Shown here: one piece after another, positions 49,701 through 62,299 of the stretch
Layout: each line of letters begins with the position of its first letter
How positions within the stretch are numbered: position 1 is the first letter of the stretch
Assembly: GCF_958295425.1 (NCBI RefSeq)
Contig: NC_081150.1
Span: 9,919,001-9,983,000, forward strand
Length of the DNA: 64,000 nucleotides
Source: Solea solea
Lineage: Eukaryota; Chordata; Actinopteri; Pleuronectiformes; Soleidae
Direction: 5' to 3'
The notes under the pieces: model-generated
What the model was told of the DNA's origin: nothing
What the model saw: the letters and a program-made list of their open reading frames with translations, nothing else
Databases searched by the model: none
Program-made: the position numbers and the translations under genes

Positions 49701-52700
49701 TGCATTACCGCCACCACCTGGTACGGAGTATGGATCAAAATGTTTGTTTAGAGTTCTGCTGCTACTATTTACTTAGTAAAAAAATAATTAACTAATACAA
49801 ATAATAAAAAGAACATACATCCCAATCAACCATGTATCCCAAAATGTATTTTAGATCAAACTTTATTTTGTTTATCTTTCCCTTTGATATTATTATTTTT
49901 TTATCGTTCCCTTTGATATGTTTTGACATTGAATTAAAACATGCTGGACTGTTTCCTCCTGCCCATATTAGTCACATGTGCATTGCTGCCTCCCATTGTT
50001 CAGTAGCCATTACCTCTATCTAGATTTTTACCATTTTATTATTATTTTACTATTTTACTTTTACGTTTTTTGTATTGCTTTTATGTTTTGTTCCTTGTTT
50101 GTATGCTTTTTATTTTGTAAAACACTTTGTTCAACCCTGATTGTTTATAAATATGCTCTAGAAATACAGTTGTCTTGACTTGATGTAGTGATACAGGTAA
50201 GAGACATGGCTAAATGCTTCTCCAGGTATAAGGTTGATATGTTGCATCACCTTGTGGAAAATTGTGTTGATTTTGAGAAAATGATTAATGATTTTTTTGA
50301 CATTATATCAGGTAAGAAAAACATCCTCCATGTCATGCAAAAGTGCAACTAACTTAATGTTATTACTTAAGTTCTTATGGATACACTTTGAGACAATATA
50401 AATCCAGCAAGGGTTAAGTTGTTCATCGACTGTGTGTGTTTCCACAAATTTGTCTTTGCAGTCGTCTTTGTCTGCCAATGTTACACTTAACAGGCTTATA
50501 TTAACATCATTTCTAGACAACAACGTGTAACATTTTTTCATTGTTTATGCTGCATTGACTTTTAAGCTGCGTGGATTAGTAACGTCTCCAAAGAAAATGT
50601 GCACATCTGGTCAGTAAATGCTCCTCGGGGGAAATCTGGACTGGCTACAAAAGAGGAGAAGGAGTAAAGTTTGTAGGTGGCTTAGAATGTTTGTGTTATC
50701 AATGAGAGAATTTGCAGCCGTTCGCGATGTGTCTCATGAATGAATTTAATGAATGAAAGCTGTCCCGATGTGTGTGTAAACTGTCACATTTTGAACTGAA
50801 GGGAGACTGACCGTGTCTTCTTGAGCATTTCATGTTTGTTTGTCATGCTTTTGGGATGATCTAACTTGTTCTACTTTCGGTGGTTTTTGCACAACACCGC
50901 GTGGAAATGATAAGAGTGACATGCAATCTTTATGAGATAAACTTGCTTAAACTAAACAGAACTTTGAATGTGTGTGTGTGTGTGTGTGAATCTGTGTGCA
51001 CAAACATCCACTTTAACATCAGTGAATTATTTCTTGCTTATAAAAATTTGCGCATTGTGTGCTGTAAACCAACTTTTCTGCTGGGACAACTACAAATACA
51101 TCTCATGCCTGGCCCGTGCCCAAGCAAAACAGAAAAATAACTTCTTTATGATTCAGCCCTGTTGTTATTGTTCTTCCTCCCTGGTTACCAAATTGTCTCT
51201 TTCCTCCTCTCTTTTAATCCTCCTGGGCTTCTCCCGGGTGAAATATAGCCTTGTAATTCACATCCATCCTGCACAAGAGCCTTGTTCAGATGTCCCAACA
51301 TGTTTACTATAAAGGTTCAGATTTAGAGCAGGTTAGAAAAGTCAGACCACGGGCATTGATGGTGTGCGTGTTGTGAGAAGGCTGATGCAGCGCGCAGAAG
51401 TATGTTTACAGTTTGTTGGGCTGCTCATCACTGGGGAAGTTGCTTCCCGGGGGAACAATGCTCTTAATTGAATTAGGTCATAAGATGAGGCATGTAAACA
51501 CACAGATGTGAGCACTTGTGGCATAATAGATGCAGATATGTCTAAGAATAAATAGAAAGTCCATCACTGTAACTGTGTGTCAAAGATAGAGTGACTTTTT
51601 TTCATGCTTCTGGGAATATTTGTGTCTGTGTGCTTGCTTGTGTGTGTGCATATCTGTGTAGACATAGCTTGTATTTGAATTGTGGGTGATTGGCTAACTT
51701 TAATATTCCATGTTTTGTATTTATACTGGACACATGACACAGAAATGATTAATAAAGTGAGATGTTTTGCTAGTGGTGGAACAATATTACCTAATCAAGC
51801 AAAAGTGAGGCCACACATCCATACATTCTAACTAATGTTTTCCTCTAAATGTCTGGTTTATCTGGTATTCTTTTGGCAAAAGCACTCTTCAACATTCCTC
51901 AAAAAAGTATCTTTCTGCCCTCGTCTTTCACCACTGTTTCCAAAAACACTGACCATGTCTTTTTAAAATCTGGAGACGTCCGCGTCAGCAGATGCATCTT
52001 TTAGCAGAGCCGTGCTGCTGAGGTGACCTCACTGTTGCCTGTAAACTGGGTGTGTTTGTCAGGACCCCAGTGTTCTGTTTATGTTGGGCGTCCATCACAG
52101 GCTTATTTCAAAAGGACTCGGAGAGCAAAGTTAAAGCTTTTGAGAGTCTTTGCGGCAGTGTTGTAAAACTGAGGTCAACTCTGTTTGCGAGCTTTTGTGG
52201 GAACTCCTCAGCAGCAGTGAGGAAAAATTGGAGGTCAGGTGGGACTCAGTGACCACGGTGGTAATAACAAAGTAAAAGCTGTGGGGGGGGTGACACGTAT
52301 TAAGATAAAGGATGAACTTGAGTGCATTGCTTTTCTCCGCTTTGGCATTGTATAGGTCAGGCGTGTGCATTATTTTCTATATGCATATCCATGTGCTGGA
52401 TGCATGCAGTTATCTTCAAGTGTTTCTGGATGAGACGTAGACGGATAGTGTGTGAGTTTGCCGTGCAGAGGGAATCCAGTGCTCTGGTAGTGCTGCTCTG
52501 GGGTCTCCCAGTGTAAACAGAGACGTGGGAACGGCCGAGCCTGTTTATATCAGCTCCATTCTTACTGGGACCAGTCAGCCAGGCTTCAGGGGCATGGCTA
52601 CGTACCACACTGCCTACATGTGCGTACACACTCACCCAAATTTATAGATACCAGATTTATAGATACAGGGGTAAAGACACACTTTAAATCTCTACGGTGT

Positions 52701-53188
52701 GTGTTCAGCAAGTTTTATGTGATGCAAACTGAAAACGGATAAATCAGAACTGTCCAAAGTCTAATAATATTATCTTTTATGTTGTTTAAATGAGTCACAG
52801 TCACAGTCATGATATCAGACGTCTTTCTCTCTGTAGCAGCTCATCAGGGGTCTCTGAGAGGTTAGATCTTCTCTCTTTCCATGCAGTCGTGGCTCTCGAT
52901 GTGAGACAATCACTCCAACACTCATCTTCACTGAACTAATATTAACACACCTGCACAAATGTCACAGAGTTCTCTGCCTATGAGCCATGTTTAGACTATA
53001 GTTCTGGAAATGAAGATGTTTCCATTAGCATTATCCGGTGCAGCTTGAGTCAGCAGAGGAATCCCCTGCTATTGAACATGGGCCTAATTAGGAGTGATTA
53101 TGATTTATTTCTTTTTTATTCTGATGTTTTGTGTTTTATTTTGATTTTGTATTAAAACACACCCAAGCCATGCAAAATTAACACTTGG
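49701..53188. other. gene-free interval right of TBPL1
   Basis: No exon or RNA gene is recognised. It contains short GT runs (for example about 50969-50988) and AT-rich DNA. The next gene expected from human synteny, TCF21, is not present in the window. Confidence 0.5.
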
Positions 53189-53388
53189 NNNNNNNNNNNN
53201 NNNNNNNNNNNNNNNNNNNNNNNNNNNNNNNNNNNNNNNNNNNNNNNNNNNNNNNNNNNNNNNNNNNNNNNNNNNNNNNNNNNNNNNNNNNNNNNNNNNN
53301 NNNNNNNNNNNNNNNNNNNNNNNNNNNNNNNNNNNNNNNNNNNNNNNNNNNNNNNNNNNNNNNNNNNNNNNNNNNNNNNNNNNNNNNN
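53189..53388. other. assembly gap (200 N)
   Basis: Exactly 200 consecutive N, a round number that suggests a gap of unknown size. The right edge resumes inside a GATGAC/GATGAT trinucleotide run, so the gap probably falls in a microsatellite. Confidence 0.98.
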
Positions 53389-53629
53389 GATGACGATGAT
53401 GATGATACATGCATGTAGCTTTTCCCCTCCAATTTTGCTTTTTAGATCTTTGACATCTGACCCAAACAAAGAGGTTAGTTTGGAGGGATAATAATAAGAA
53501 AGCTCTCTTGCTTTCTTGCTGATAAGACTGTTGATGATGCGCTTCCAAAATAAACACACAACACATTAGAACAAGAGAAGAATGTGTCATCCATGGAACT
53601 TTATGGACAAAGTACAACAGATAGCGAGC

Positions 53630-53630
<1 letters not shown>

Positions 53631-53699
<69 letters not shown>

Positions 53700-53712
53700 C
53701 ATAGATAGATAG
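53631..53712. repeat. GATA microsatellite
   Basis: About 20 GATA units with one CATA interruption near 53699. Confidence 0.97.
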
Positions 53713-55220
53713 GTTGGTTGGAGAAGAAAAGAGCAATAAAACATGATGGAGAAGGGGTGAGGAGAGGAGGTTAATCCAAACAGACCCGTGCCAGGTTATT
53801 TTTACGACTGTCCCATCAGCCATTATCCACCCACTCTGTTATGGTTAGGGATAAATACAGACCTGGGCGATGCCATGGAGGGGCAGATTTGTGTGTGCGA
53901 ATGATACAGAGTGTGTCTCGTTAATGTGTTGTTCTGTGAGCATGTAGTCTGGCTCATTCTCTTTGGCTGCGCTCCACCGCAGCAGCCAGGGAAGATAACC
54001 ACAACAGTTTATTCCATTTCATCAGACACTCTTTTGGACATTTTAGCCCTAATGGACACAAAGCAGAACCAGCCGTTTTATCTTCTTGCTCAATAAAAAA
54101 ACCGTAGGGCCAGTCTGTCCGTGAGACTCTGTGTCGCTGAGCTAAATATCTGTGTACTGACCGAGTCGGGGAGTGGGGAAAAAACAAACGCACAAGAGAG
54201 GCCTGTGTTTGTGATAAGTGAAGCATCGGGGGATTTTCTGTGGGAAACGACTGTGTGTTTAAAGAAGGAAAAAGTGGAATGAATATAGTCGTATGATATC
54301 ATGATATCTGGCATAAGAGTCTCTGTAAACTCTCCAAACACCTGTGTTTAAGGCGTGGACTTAAGATAAATGAGAGGTTTAAACTTGTACACAGAGTGGA
54401 ATTAATCTCTCTCTCTCTCCATGTGTGTGTGTGTGTGTGTGGGCACATGTCTAAAAGATGTAGCTTTGTGTGAACTGTGAAGCCATTGACCCCATCTTTC
54501 ATCATTCACTGCTTATTTAAACATTGCATTTCAGTGTCTTACCTATGCACAGAGACTCAAGAAGAGTTCACACACACCTGCCGTATGCTGACGCAAGTGT
54601 GTGTGCACGTGTGTGTAGACTGTAACCCTATCTGACCATGTGTGTGTGTGTGTGTGGGTGCGAGAGGTGCAGAGGTGACGGTGAGTTTGGAGTAGTAGAG
54701 AAATGATCTGCAAGGTTTATTATCTTTAATTAGCATCCAGGGATAGATAGATAGATAAAGGACCACCATTTTGTTGATTGATTTTACTCTTTTTTTGTTT
54801 TATCCAATCCTAAAAGAAACAGTGGAGTGAAAAAGCAGGAATGACTCACTGAGGTGTCAGCCAGTCCTAGACAAGAGCAGATGCCCTGGAGTGAATCCCT
54901 CAAAATGTCCAATTGTCACTTGTGAAAAACATGGTGATAGTGACGATGATGATTTTGCACTGGGACAAACAACCACAAATAATGTCAACAATGAATGAAA
55001 ATAATGGCTGGAGACTGGAGTGATTGTCACACTAATGAAGATAACAATGTTCATGACCATAAGAACCTGTGGGACAGTTCAAGTTAACACACACATACAC
55101 ACTTCTCACCTCTTATAATGCAGATTGATGTTGTCAAATAAATAAGTCAAAAAAGTAAATACACATTAAACAGCTGGACAACAGCTGATTTACCACAGGG
55201 ACACGACCTGTTTGCGTAAC

Positions 55221-55251
<31 letters not shown>

Positions 55252-55697
55252 GTGTGTGTGTGTGTTACCTCTTGGCTGAACCAGTAGTCCTTATGGGGAA
55301 AAAAAAACCTTGTCCTCAAGAGTCAGAACCTCATTCCTGAGAAACTGATTAAGATTAGGTCTAAAATTCAAATTGTGGTTCGGTTAATTAGGGTCAGGTA
55401 TTAACTGCTTATGGATAAAGTTAGGGATAAGGCTGGACAAAAAAGTGGACAAATGGTTATTTTCCAGGTAATAAATGCTGACATTGCTGCTACATATTAT
55501 ATATAATATATAATATATAATATATAGATAGATAGAGCTTCTGAATGGACCTGTGTTCAATGTTTAGCGTGAAAATCTAATAGTTAAATTCCACTGTTAG
55601 CAAATAGGTGAGCAGACATCTGTTTGTGATTAAGGTGCTATTGTGTCTGTCTTTTGCTATTAAGTGGACCTGTCTGTGTGCATTCAAGCTGGTTGTT

Positions 55698-55728
<31 letters not shown>

Positions 55729-55750
55729 CGCATACACATGTGCAGGCACA

Positions 55751-55785
<35 letters not shown>

Positions 55786-56105
55786 TAATGAGTTAAGTGA
55801 TACACACTCTTGTGTTGTGCTTCCTGCTTTGGGACTTAGGGATTTGAGAATCTCCATGGTCTCTTGAGATTTTATGTGTGCATGTGGGGTTGTGGGTGTG
55901 TGTGTGTGTGTGTGTGTGTGTGTTGAGGGCACCTTTATCACAGTTTTGCATCTCGCCTCTTTGTTACCTCCTGTTAGCCTCCGGTAGCCTAATATCTGTG
56001 TCTCATGGGAGAACTGATACACACACTGGCGCACACACAGATTAGGTTGAAATGTGATGTAAGATGATGCAGAGGTTAGCGCTCTCTCTCTCTCTCTCTC
56101 TCTCC

Positions 56106-56158
<53 letters not shown>
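55698..56158. repeat. cluster of CA, GT and CT microsatellites
   Basis: CA runs (55698-55782), a GT run (55896-55922) and a compound CT-CA tract (56082-56158) lie within 460 bp. Opposite-sense CA and GT runs could pair as hairpins, and alternating purine-pyrimidine tracts favour Z-DNA. Confidence 0.95.
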
Positions 56159-56161
<3 letters not shown>

Positions 56162-57279
56162 AGGCTTACTTATATGCCACACTAGTCCTAAACAGCTAAG
56201 CATGTCTGGTCCATTTCATTATTTCACATTCCTTTCTTTGTCATCCTCTCAGTTTCTGCACTCCTTCGTTTTTATGTCTTTAATAAAACCAATGGCTTTC
56301 CATGTTTATATTACAAGTGTAAGAGATTTGTTGTTGTATATCCTACGCCCGCCTCTCTCTCTGTGTGTACAGTAAGTTGGTGTGTGAGAGTGTGCGTAAG
56401 GAATTGTGCACATAAGTCAAATGTGCAATGTTTGTACAAGCTACCTCCCTGTACAGCAGACCCACTCCTAGAGTAGAGGGAGTACCAGCGGAGTAGCCCA
56501 GGAGGAGCCTCCATTTTCGGACTGGCGGGGGTGTTTCTTCCCTGTGGGACCAGAGAGGAGATTGTAGGACGTGGAGAGCAGCAGCCAGGGAGGAGGAGTG
56601 ATATGTGTAATCACTTCACCCAGGAAGGCCAGCGGTTCCCTGGGTTCCGGAGCAGTCAACACATCCCCAACTATCAGCAGTTCTGGATGGTTCATCGTGG
56701 AGATATGTACGGGTGTATCGTACTCAAGCCTGGAGTTTGTTCATACACACAAGAGGGAGCTGAACCTGGCCCTGCACAGATACACGCACAGAAATACATA
56801 AGTGTAAAGCCCCACACTCCAAACAAGTGGAGTTTTGTTGAGTTTCAGAGGTCTGATTGTGTGGTGCCTATAGGGACTGTTCCTATCTCTCTTCCTGGGG
56901 TTTGATAATATTCAGTCTGCCTCCCTCCGCACCACATGCTGCAGTCATTACAACCAAAGTTATAGATAATCCGTGTGTATGTTTGTCTGTATCAGTGCCC
57001 ATGTTTGTGCATGTGCGAGTACATGAGTTACACAGGGTCTCAAGACATAACGTGCTGTGAGGTTATTACATCTAAATGGGAGGTGCAGTGTTAACTTGAG
57101 TTCATTTTTCCAAAACAAAAAAAAAGGATGCAGCCCTTCGAAAGCATCTGCAAGGAGTATAAATGTGGATAATAAATATACCCGATAAATAGATTTCACC
57201 CTCTTGATAACGACTTAGGAATTTATGTGCCACATAAATTCCACATATAAACACACAGACGCACACACACACACCCACC

Positions 57280-57545
57280 TGTCGTTCCCCCTTGAGTAAT
57301 GAGGCGGAAGAAGATCAAAGCGTTGAACCTGATCCAGCCAATGAGAGCGCGGCACTGTTTATCATCGATCTCCATCATCGCCCTCCATAATAACAACAGT
57401 CTGACTAATCAGGTGTGAATAAAATCGGCTACGGTTCAGCGTTACACTGCTAATTGGGTGTGTGTAACATGGATCCCGACATTTTATCGCCCTTCACCCA
57501 TACAGAGATCAGCCGGAGATTAGATGAGCGCGATACGTTTGTGAA
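57280..57545. promoter_or_regulatory. candidate conserved regulatory element
   Basis: A microsatellite-free, compositionally even stretch is dense in developmental transcription-factor words: TCF/LEF AGATCAAAG (57312-57320), a CCAAT box (about 57338-57342), ATCGAT of ONECUT type (57364-57369), TAATCA (57407-57412) and homeodomain TAATTG (57451-57456). No open frame is convincing. It is proposed as an enhancer from motif density only; conservation was not tested. Confidence 0.3.
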
Positions 57546-60500
57546 ATGTTCTCTGGGACACAGTTAACTCAAACACTCACACTCATGTTCACATTAAGAA
57601 GTATTATTTCACAATTGTGGGACATGAATCTTCAGCAGATTCTGGGAGGATGCTGATCCAGTGAATCGCTTACATCTGGGGAGCCACAAATAAGAAACTG
57701 TAATGCTCTTGTGTGCAGGAAGACAAAGCTGAATAATGTATCTTTGAGAAATGCAGTGGCAAAGGAGGAGCTTGATTACAGTCAATAACACAAGACCTAA
57801 AGGTCAGGTAACATTAGCACCGAGAAGACGACATGGGTGACCACTGGTGAGAGAGACAAGTCCCTTTTGGAGTGATGGAAGCGGTTTAACACGGTCACAT
57901 AACATCAAATCACGACATATGGGTTTTTCATGTTAGAACAAGAGATGAAAAGGGGATCTCGATGTTGTTAATGCTGGCCACTTGTATCGCTGAAGTTATT
58001 TGACTTCCAAAAAAAACAGGAGTCATCTGGTGGGATGCACAGTGCAAGAGTGATCTAATAAAAAAGTGATGATGGTGGATTTTTAAACACACTATTACCT
58101 CCACCAAGAAAGTCATGATTTAACCTGCATCTGTCTGTCTGTAAACATAACTATGATTTATGACAAATTAATCACTTAGGTTTGTCAGACCACAGATATG
58201 TGGATTCCGAACCACAGATATATTGAATATGCAAAGGCGGGGATGTATTTGAATTGTTTTTATATTCTTTTTTTTATTACCATAATTCCATGAGTGTGCA
58301 ATTTCACATCCATTAGCATCTTAAAAAGTTGACTAAACTGTAGAATCAAAATGAATCCAAATGAAACTTGTGTATTTAACGTTATTGATGTCAGACTTTC
58401 CTCATTCTTGTGTGACACTAAAGCATCTGTTTAACCTGCCCTGTGGACACGAAGCAGATTACCACTTTGAAATACATTAAACAGTATTAAGTGTGTGATT
58501 GCATCTTGGCTAGATAGCTTGTTTTTTTTCTCAGCTGCTTTGACTCTATTTGTTTTGGCTAGACTGAAATGACCAGACATCCAACCACAGCAGTGGGGAC
58601 ACAGGAGATATGTGTGTGTGTGTGTGTGTGTGTGTGGTTGTGGGGGTCTGGGAGAAGAAGAGGAAGAAGGAGAGAGAGCATGAGCGGCTGCTGTGAAGGA
58701 TGTAGTTGAGTGGGACTGGGAGCTCTGGCCTGTTAGGAGGATTAAACCACACACACTCATCAAAACAGCACGACTGTGTGAGATGGAAAACTGAGCAGTG
58801 TCCCTCTCCCCGTCTCTGTTTATAAACTGTAGCCTCAATCACAATGACAGAGACCAGACCTCTGACTCTGAAACCCAGCACTGTCCCACACTGCCCTGCT
58901 GCCCACTCCTGCAGAGAGAAGCCCCGCATGCGCACACACACTCAAACGCAAGTCGCACACATGCACACACAACCGTCTTTTATCTGTGCATCCGATCATG
59001 AGGCCACAAGTCTGACCAGGGGTTGCAGCAGAGGTTAAAACACACACACAAACACACTCCAACTGCAGCTGCATCACATCTCACTGGCTTCCGACAGGAC
59101 ACTTTGGGCATTTGGTCAAGTCAGCGTTGAGCCAGAAACAGCTTAAGTGTGTGTAAGTATTTGGGGTAAAACTCACCAAAACAGTGGATATTCGGGCAAC
59201 AGACTTACTGTGCATGTATGTAAATGTGTTGTTTTCTCTGCAGTCTGTGCTCGGCTCTGTTTCTCGCTCCTCTCCTCCCTCAGGGTTGATTTGTTATTGA
59301 CCTCAGTCTGTCTGGTTATGATATGACTTATTTTCTTCTTTAGTTGCACAGCAACTGACCTATAAAGAGAGGAACAGCACTTTAAAAGAAATCCACACTG
59401 GTGTAAAGTTTGGAAATGTTAGCAATAGAAACAAAAAAACACCCTGAATTGTTGTCTCTAACTGAGAACTTTTCAGAAACTCTAGGTTAGTGTCTATAGA
59501 GGTGAATGCTCCTCCGGCTTGTTGTGAGAACTCTGGTCACACTCTGCATTAACACATGCATGGTGTGCTGGTCATAGGTATAGTACATCCAATTGAAACA
59601 ATTATTATTTTTTTTACATTTTTTGCTCTATTATAATATAATATATAATATTTATACAATATATATATATATATAATATATAATAATAATAATAATTTAT
59701 AATATTTTAATAAATGAGAAAAAAATTACAGATCCTTCGTTGAATTTCATCATTTACCTTTATTTATCAGTTTATTTGACTTATTTTGAGTGGGGCCACA
59801 GCAAATTAATGAACATCAACATGTAAATATGCCAGATTTTAGTCACAGGCTAATATACATTTAACATATCTATGCAGGTTGATGGAATAAAACAAAAATA
59901 CACAGGATGAAAATGATAATGACACTAACAACAGACAAGGTAAAAACAGCATATGTGGTGTTCCAGTTCAAATAAGACACAGACTCATAGCAATATAAAA
60001 CATGCAATGCAGTGATTAACCATGTGTTTATCCAAGATTTTAAAATTTTGACTTTGACAGGGAAACTTTACGTTTTCCCTGTCACTGGTTGGTGGATCAG
60101 GGTGATGAACAGGAGAACATTTAAGCCAATCCCACGTGAAAATTTTCCAGATTCCACCGTTCCTCCTTTTCTATGAGATCCTTATCCACATTGCGAAATA
60201 CACTACATTTAACACGGATACACACACACACATGCGCAGATCAGTGCGTACATGTATGCGCACATTCCAAAGACTAACACCCTCCAACTCCCTCACAGCG
60301 TAAGGACAAGACTTCCAGGTCGTTAACCTACACTTTGACAGAATATCAGTCTCATTCTTGGAGACTCACTGTTGTGCCTCCCCCCGGATGTTCCTGTCAG
60401 AGGATATCAAAGGATTATGGTCTTTTTGAAATATAATAATACATTCTCACTCCCATAAACATGTTCATAATTCTCTCTCACTGCAGAGTGTGTCTGCCAC

Positions 60501-60981
60501 ATCCTTTCGCAGTGACTTTCTCCACTCCCGGGTTGTGTCTTTGCACTCTCTGCAACCTCAATCTTATTATTTTGCTTTGATTTTTTCTTTTTCTTTTTTT
60601 CTTTTTGAACTGAGGTGGAAAGCAGTAATGGTGCAAATGTGGGTGAGAGTGTGTGTGTGAACGGGCTGGGGGAGTGCGGCTGTGATAAGGGACAGGGAAC
60701 TGGCGTACTTAGACATAGATGGATGATGTTTTTCTCACCCTAAGCCTCATTCCAAGATTACAGTCTCACTCTGTTTTTGTGCTGCAGCCAATTGTGACTT
60801 TTTCTTTTTTTTTTTTTTTTGATTGTTTTCATTTCATTCTTTGAGTCATATAAAAATACACGCGGAATGTTTTTCCAGTAAATAAAAAATTGCTTTGTTT
60901 CATATTACTCCGCTGTTCTCTCACATTAGTCAGTTGTTCCGTAGTTAAACATACTGTTCTTTTTCTACCCCAGAAAACAAA
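57546..60981. other. gene-free interval
   Basis: No gene is seen. It contains a GT run (58611-58634), short CA runs (about 59040-59056), a TA/TAA-rich tract (about 59633-59702) and T-rich tracts (about 60585-60605 and 60803-60820). Confidence 0.5.
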
Positions 60982-61285
60982 TATCCATCCATCTTCTACC
61001 GCTTTATCCTCCACATGAGGGTCGTGGGGGGGGGGGGGGTGCTGTGCCAATCTCAGCTGACATAGGGCGATAGGCGGGGGACACTCTGGACAGTTCGCCA
61101 GTCCATCACAGGGCCACATAGAAACAAACAACCATTCACTCTCAATTTAGAGAGTCCAATTTACCTAATCCCCATAGTGCATGTTTTTGGACTGTGGGAG
61201 GAAGCTGGAGAACCTGGAGAAAATATACACACACACACACACACACAGGGAGAGCATGCAACCACTATGTGAACCGGGTGGCCCA
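60982..61285 (+). repeat. teleost interspersed repeat, fuller copy
   Basis: Ordered blocks 'atccatccatcttctaccgc', 'tatcctccacatgagggtcg', a G run, 'gccaatctcagctgacatag', 'cgccagtccatcacagggcc', 'caaccattcactctcaattt', 'atccccatagtgcatg', 'tggactgtgggaggaagc' and 'ggagaacctggagaaaat', then a CA run and 'gagagcatgcaaccac'. These are characteristic of a repeat seen throughout percomorph genomes. The copies at 6889 and 18425 are relatives. Confidence 0.75.
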
Positions 61286-61342
61286 AAAACAAACATAAGG
61301 TTGTAAAAACAAATAAGGAAAGAGGATAAAAAATTTGTTTCC

Positions 61343-61728
61343 TTATTCACCATTTCCGAAACGGATAAGATAAAGATTACAGTGAATCTATGTTTTCCCC
61401 CAAGAAAAATCTAAATAACTGATACTATTTCTAACAAGCTAATGTCACAGGACAGCTGTAAGCTTTAAAGACAATATATAACTGTTTGTTCTCAGTCTTA
61501 AGGAAGAAAAGGCTTTCATTTAAAAACAATATCACACATTTTAAAGGGAAACAAATCAGACATTTGAAAACCTCATGAGAAAATGTGAGACTTTTCTTCT
61601 TATTCACCATTTCCGAAACGGATAAGATAAAGATTACAGTGAATCTATTTTTTCCTCTACAAAAATCTAAATAACTGAGAGTATTTCCAACAAACTAATG
61701 TCACATGACAGCTTTAAAGACCGTATAT
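61343..61728 (+). repeat. local direct duplication, two copies of about 130 bp
   Basis: Copy 1 (61343-61473) and copy 2 (61600-61721) share 'ttattcaccatttccgaaac', 'ggataagataaagattacag', 'aaaatctaaataactga' and 'gctttaaagac' in order, 257 bp apart. The few substitutions indicate a fairly recent duplication. No function is seen. Confidence 0.85.
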
Positions 61729-61979
61729 ATAATTATTAACTTGAAAAGCTACTACAGCTATTGTACACTATTGTGTATTTTTGGCACCTGATTCACATTT
61801 TAAAGACTTGATTGAGTGAAGGGAAAAGCTGTTATACCATGGACAGATTTTTGATGCCCCCACACATGTGGCACCAAACAAATCAGACTTTTTTTCTTTT
61901 CAACCTCTTGAGAGAACGCGTGAGGCACTGTCGCTGCACTAATTACAACTTTTGACCATATGTTAACAAGTAAAACAAA

Positions 61980-62260
61980 AATATCGGACAAGGACAAACA
62001 GGAAAACATTGTCAGGAAGGATCCCTGGGATGGTGGTCACCGTGGCGGATCCGATCGTCCTCTGTTTCTGGGCATATGTCACCACCAAATGTTTGTTGTG
62101 CATGTGTGTGAGAAATGATAATGACCCCGAGGAATCAGGTGTCCCCTCCCCTCTCGGTGGCCCTGCGAGCAACATCTGGAACCCGTCCCTTCATGGTGAC
62201 ATCACAACGCCAGCCTAGCCTTTGACCTCAAACCGGCTAATTAGCAGCATGTCCCTCTCT
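61980..62260. promoter_or_regulatory. candidate regulatory element
   Basis: A GC-richer, repeat-poor island between AT-rich flanks. It has a GGATCC...GGATCCGATC pair, a TGACATCA near-CRE (about 62199-62206), TGACCTCA (about 62223) and GGCTAATTAGCAG (about 62235), a palindromic homeodomain core. This is by-eye motif evidence only. Confidence 0.25.
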
Positions 62261-62299
62261 AACTGCCAGGGTCCCCTCTTTTTTTCCTCTCTCCCTCCA

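Larger units (their letters stand above)
53389..57279. other. gene-free interval rich in microsatellites
   Basis: It contains GATA (53631-53712), GT (about 54422-54441, 54639-54657, 55221-55265 and 55896-55922), CA (55698-55723 and 55753-55782), CT then CA (56082-56158) and TATAA (55495-55523) tracts. The stretch 53815-54130 is less repetitive. Open frames here consist of CA/GT-encoded low-complexity peptides or lack recognisable domains. Confidence 0.6.

Noticed and set aside
53105..53617. 170-codon frame on the minus strand
   Set aside because: Its central part is the 200-N gap, so the frame is an artefact.
55696..56154. 152-codon minus-strand frame
   Set aside because: It is composed of CA/GT and CT microsatellite translation (Cys-Val, Arg-Glu and Thr-His runs).
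56531..56905. 124-codon frame
   Set aside because: No recognised domain, no splice-site support, and an overlapping frame of similar length. Chance is likely.
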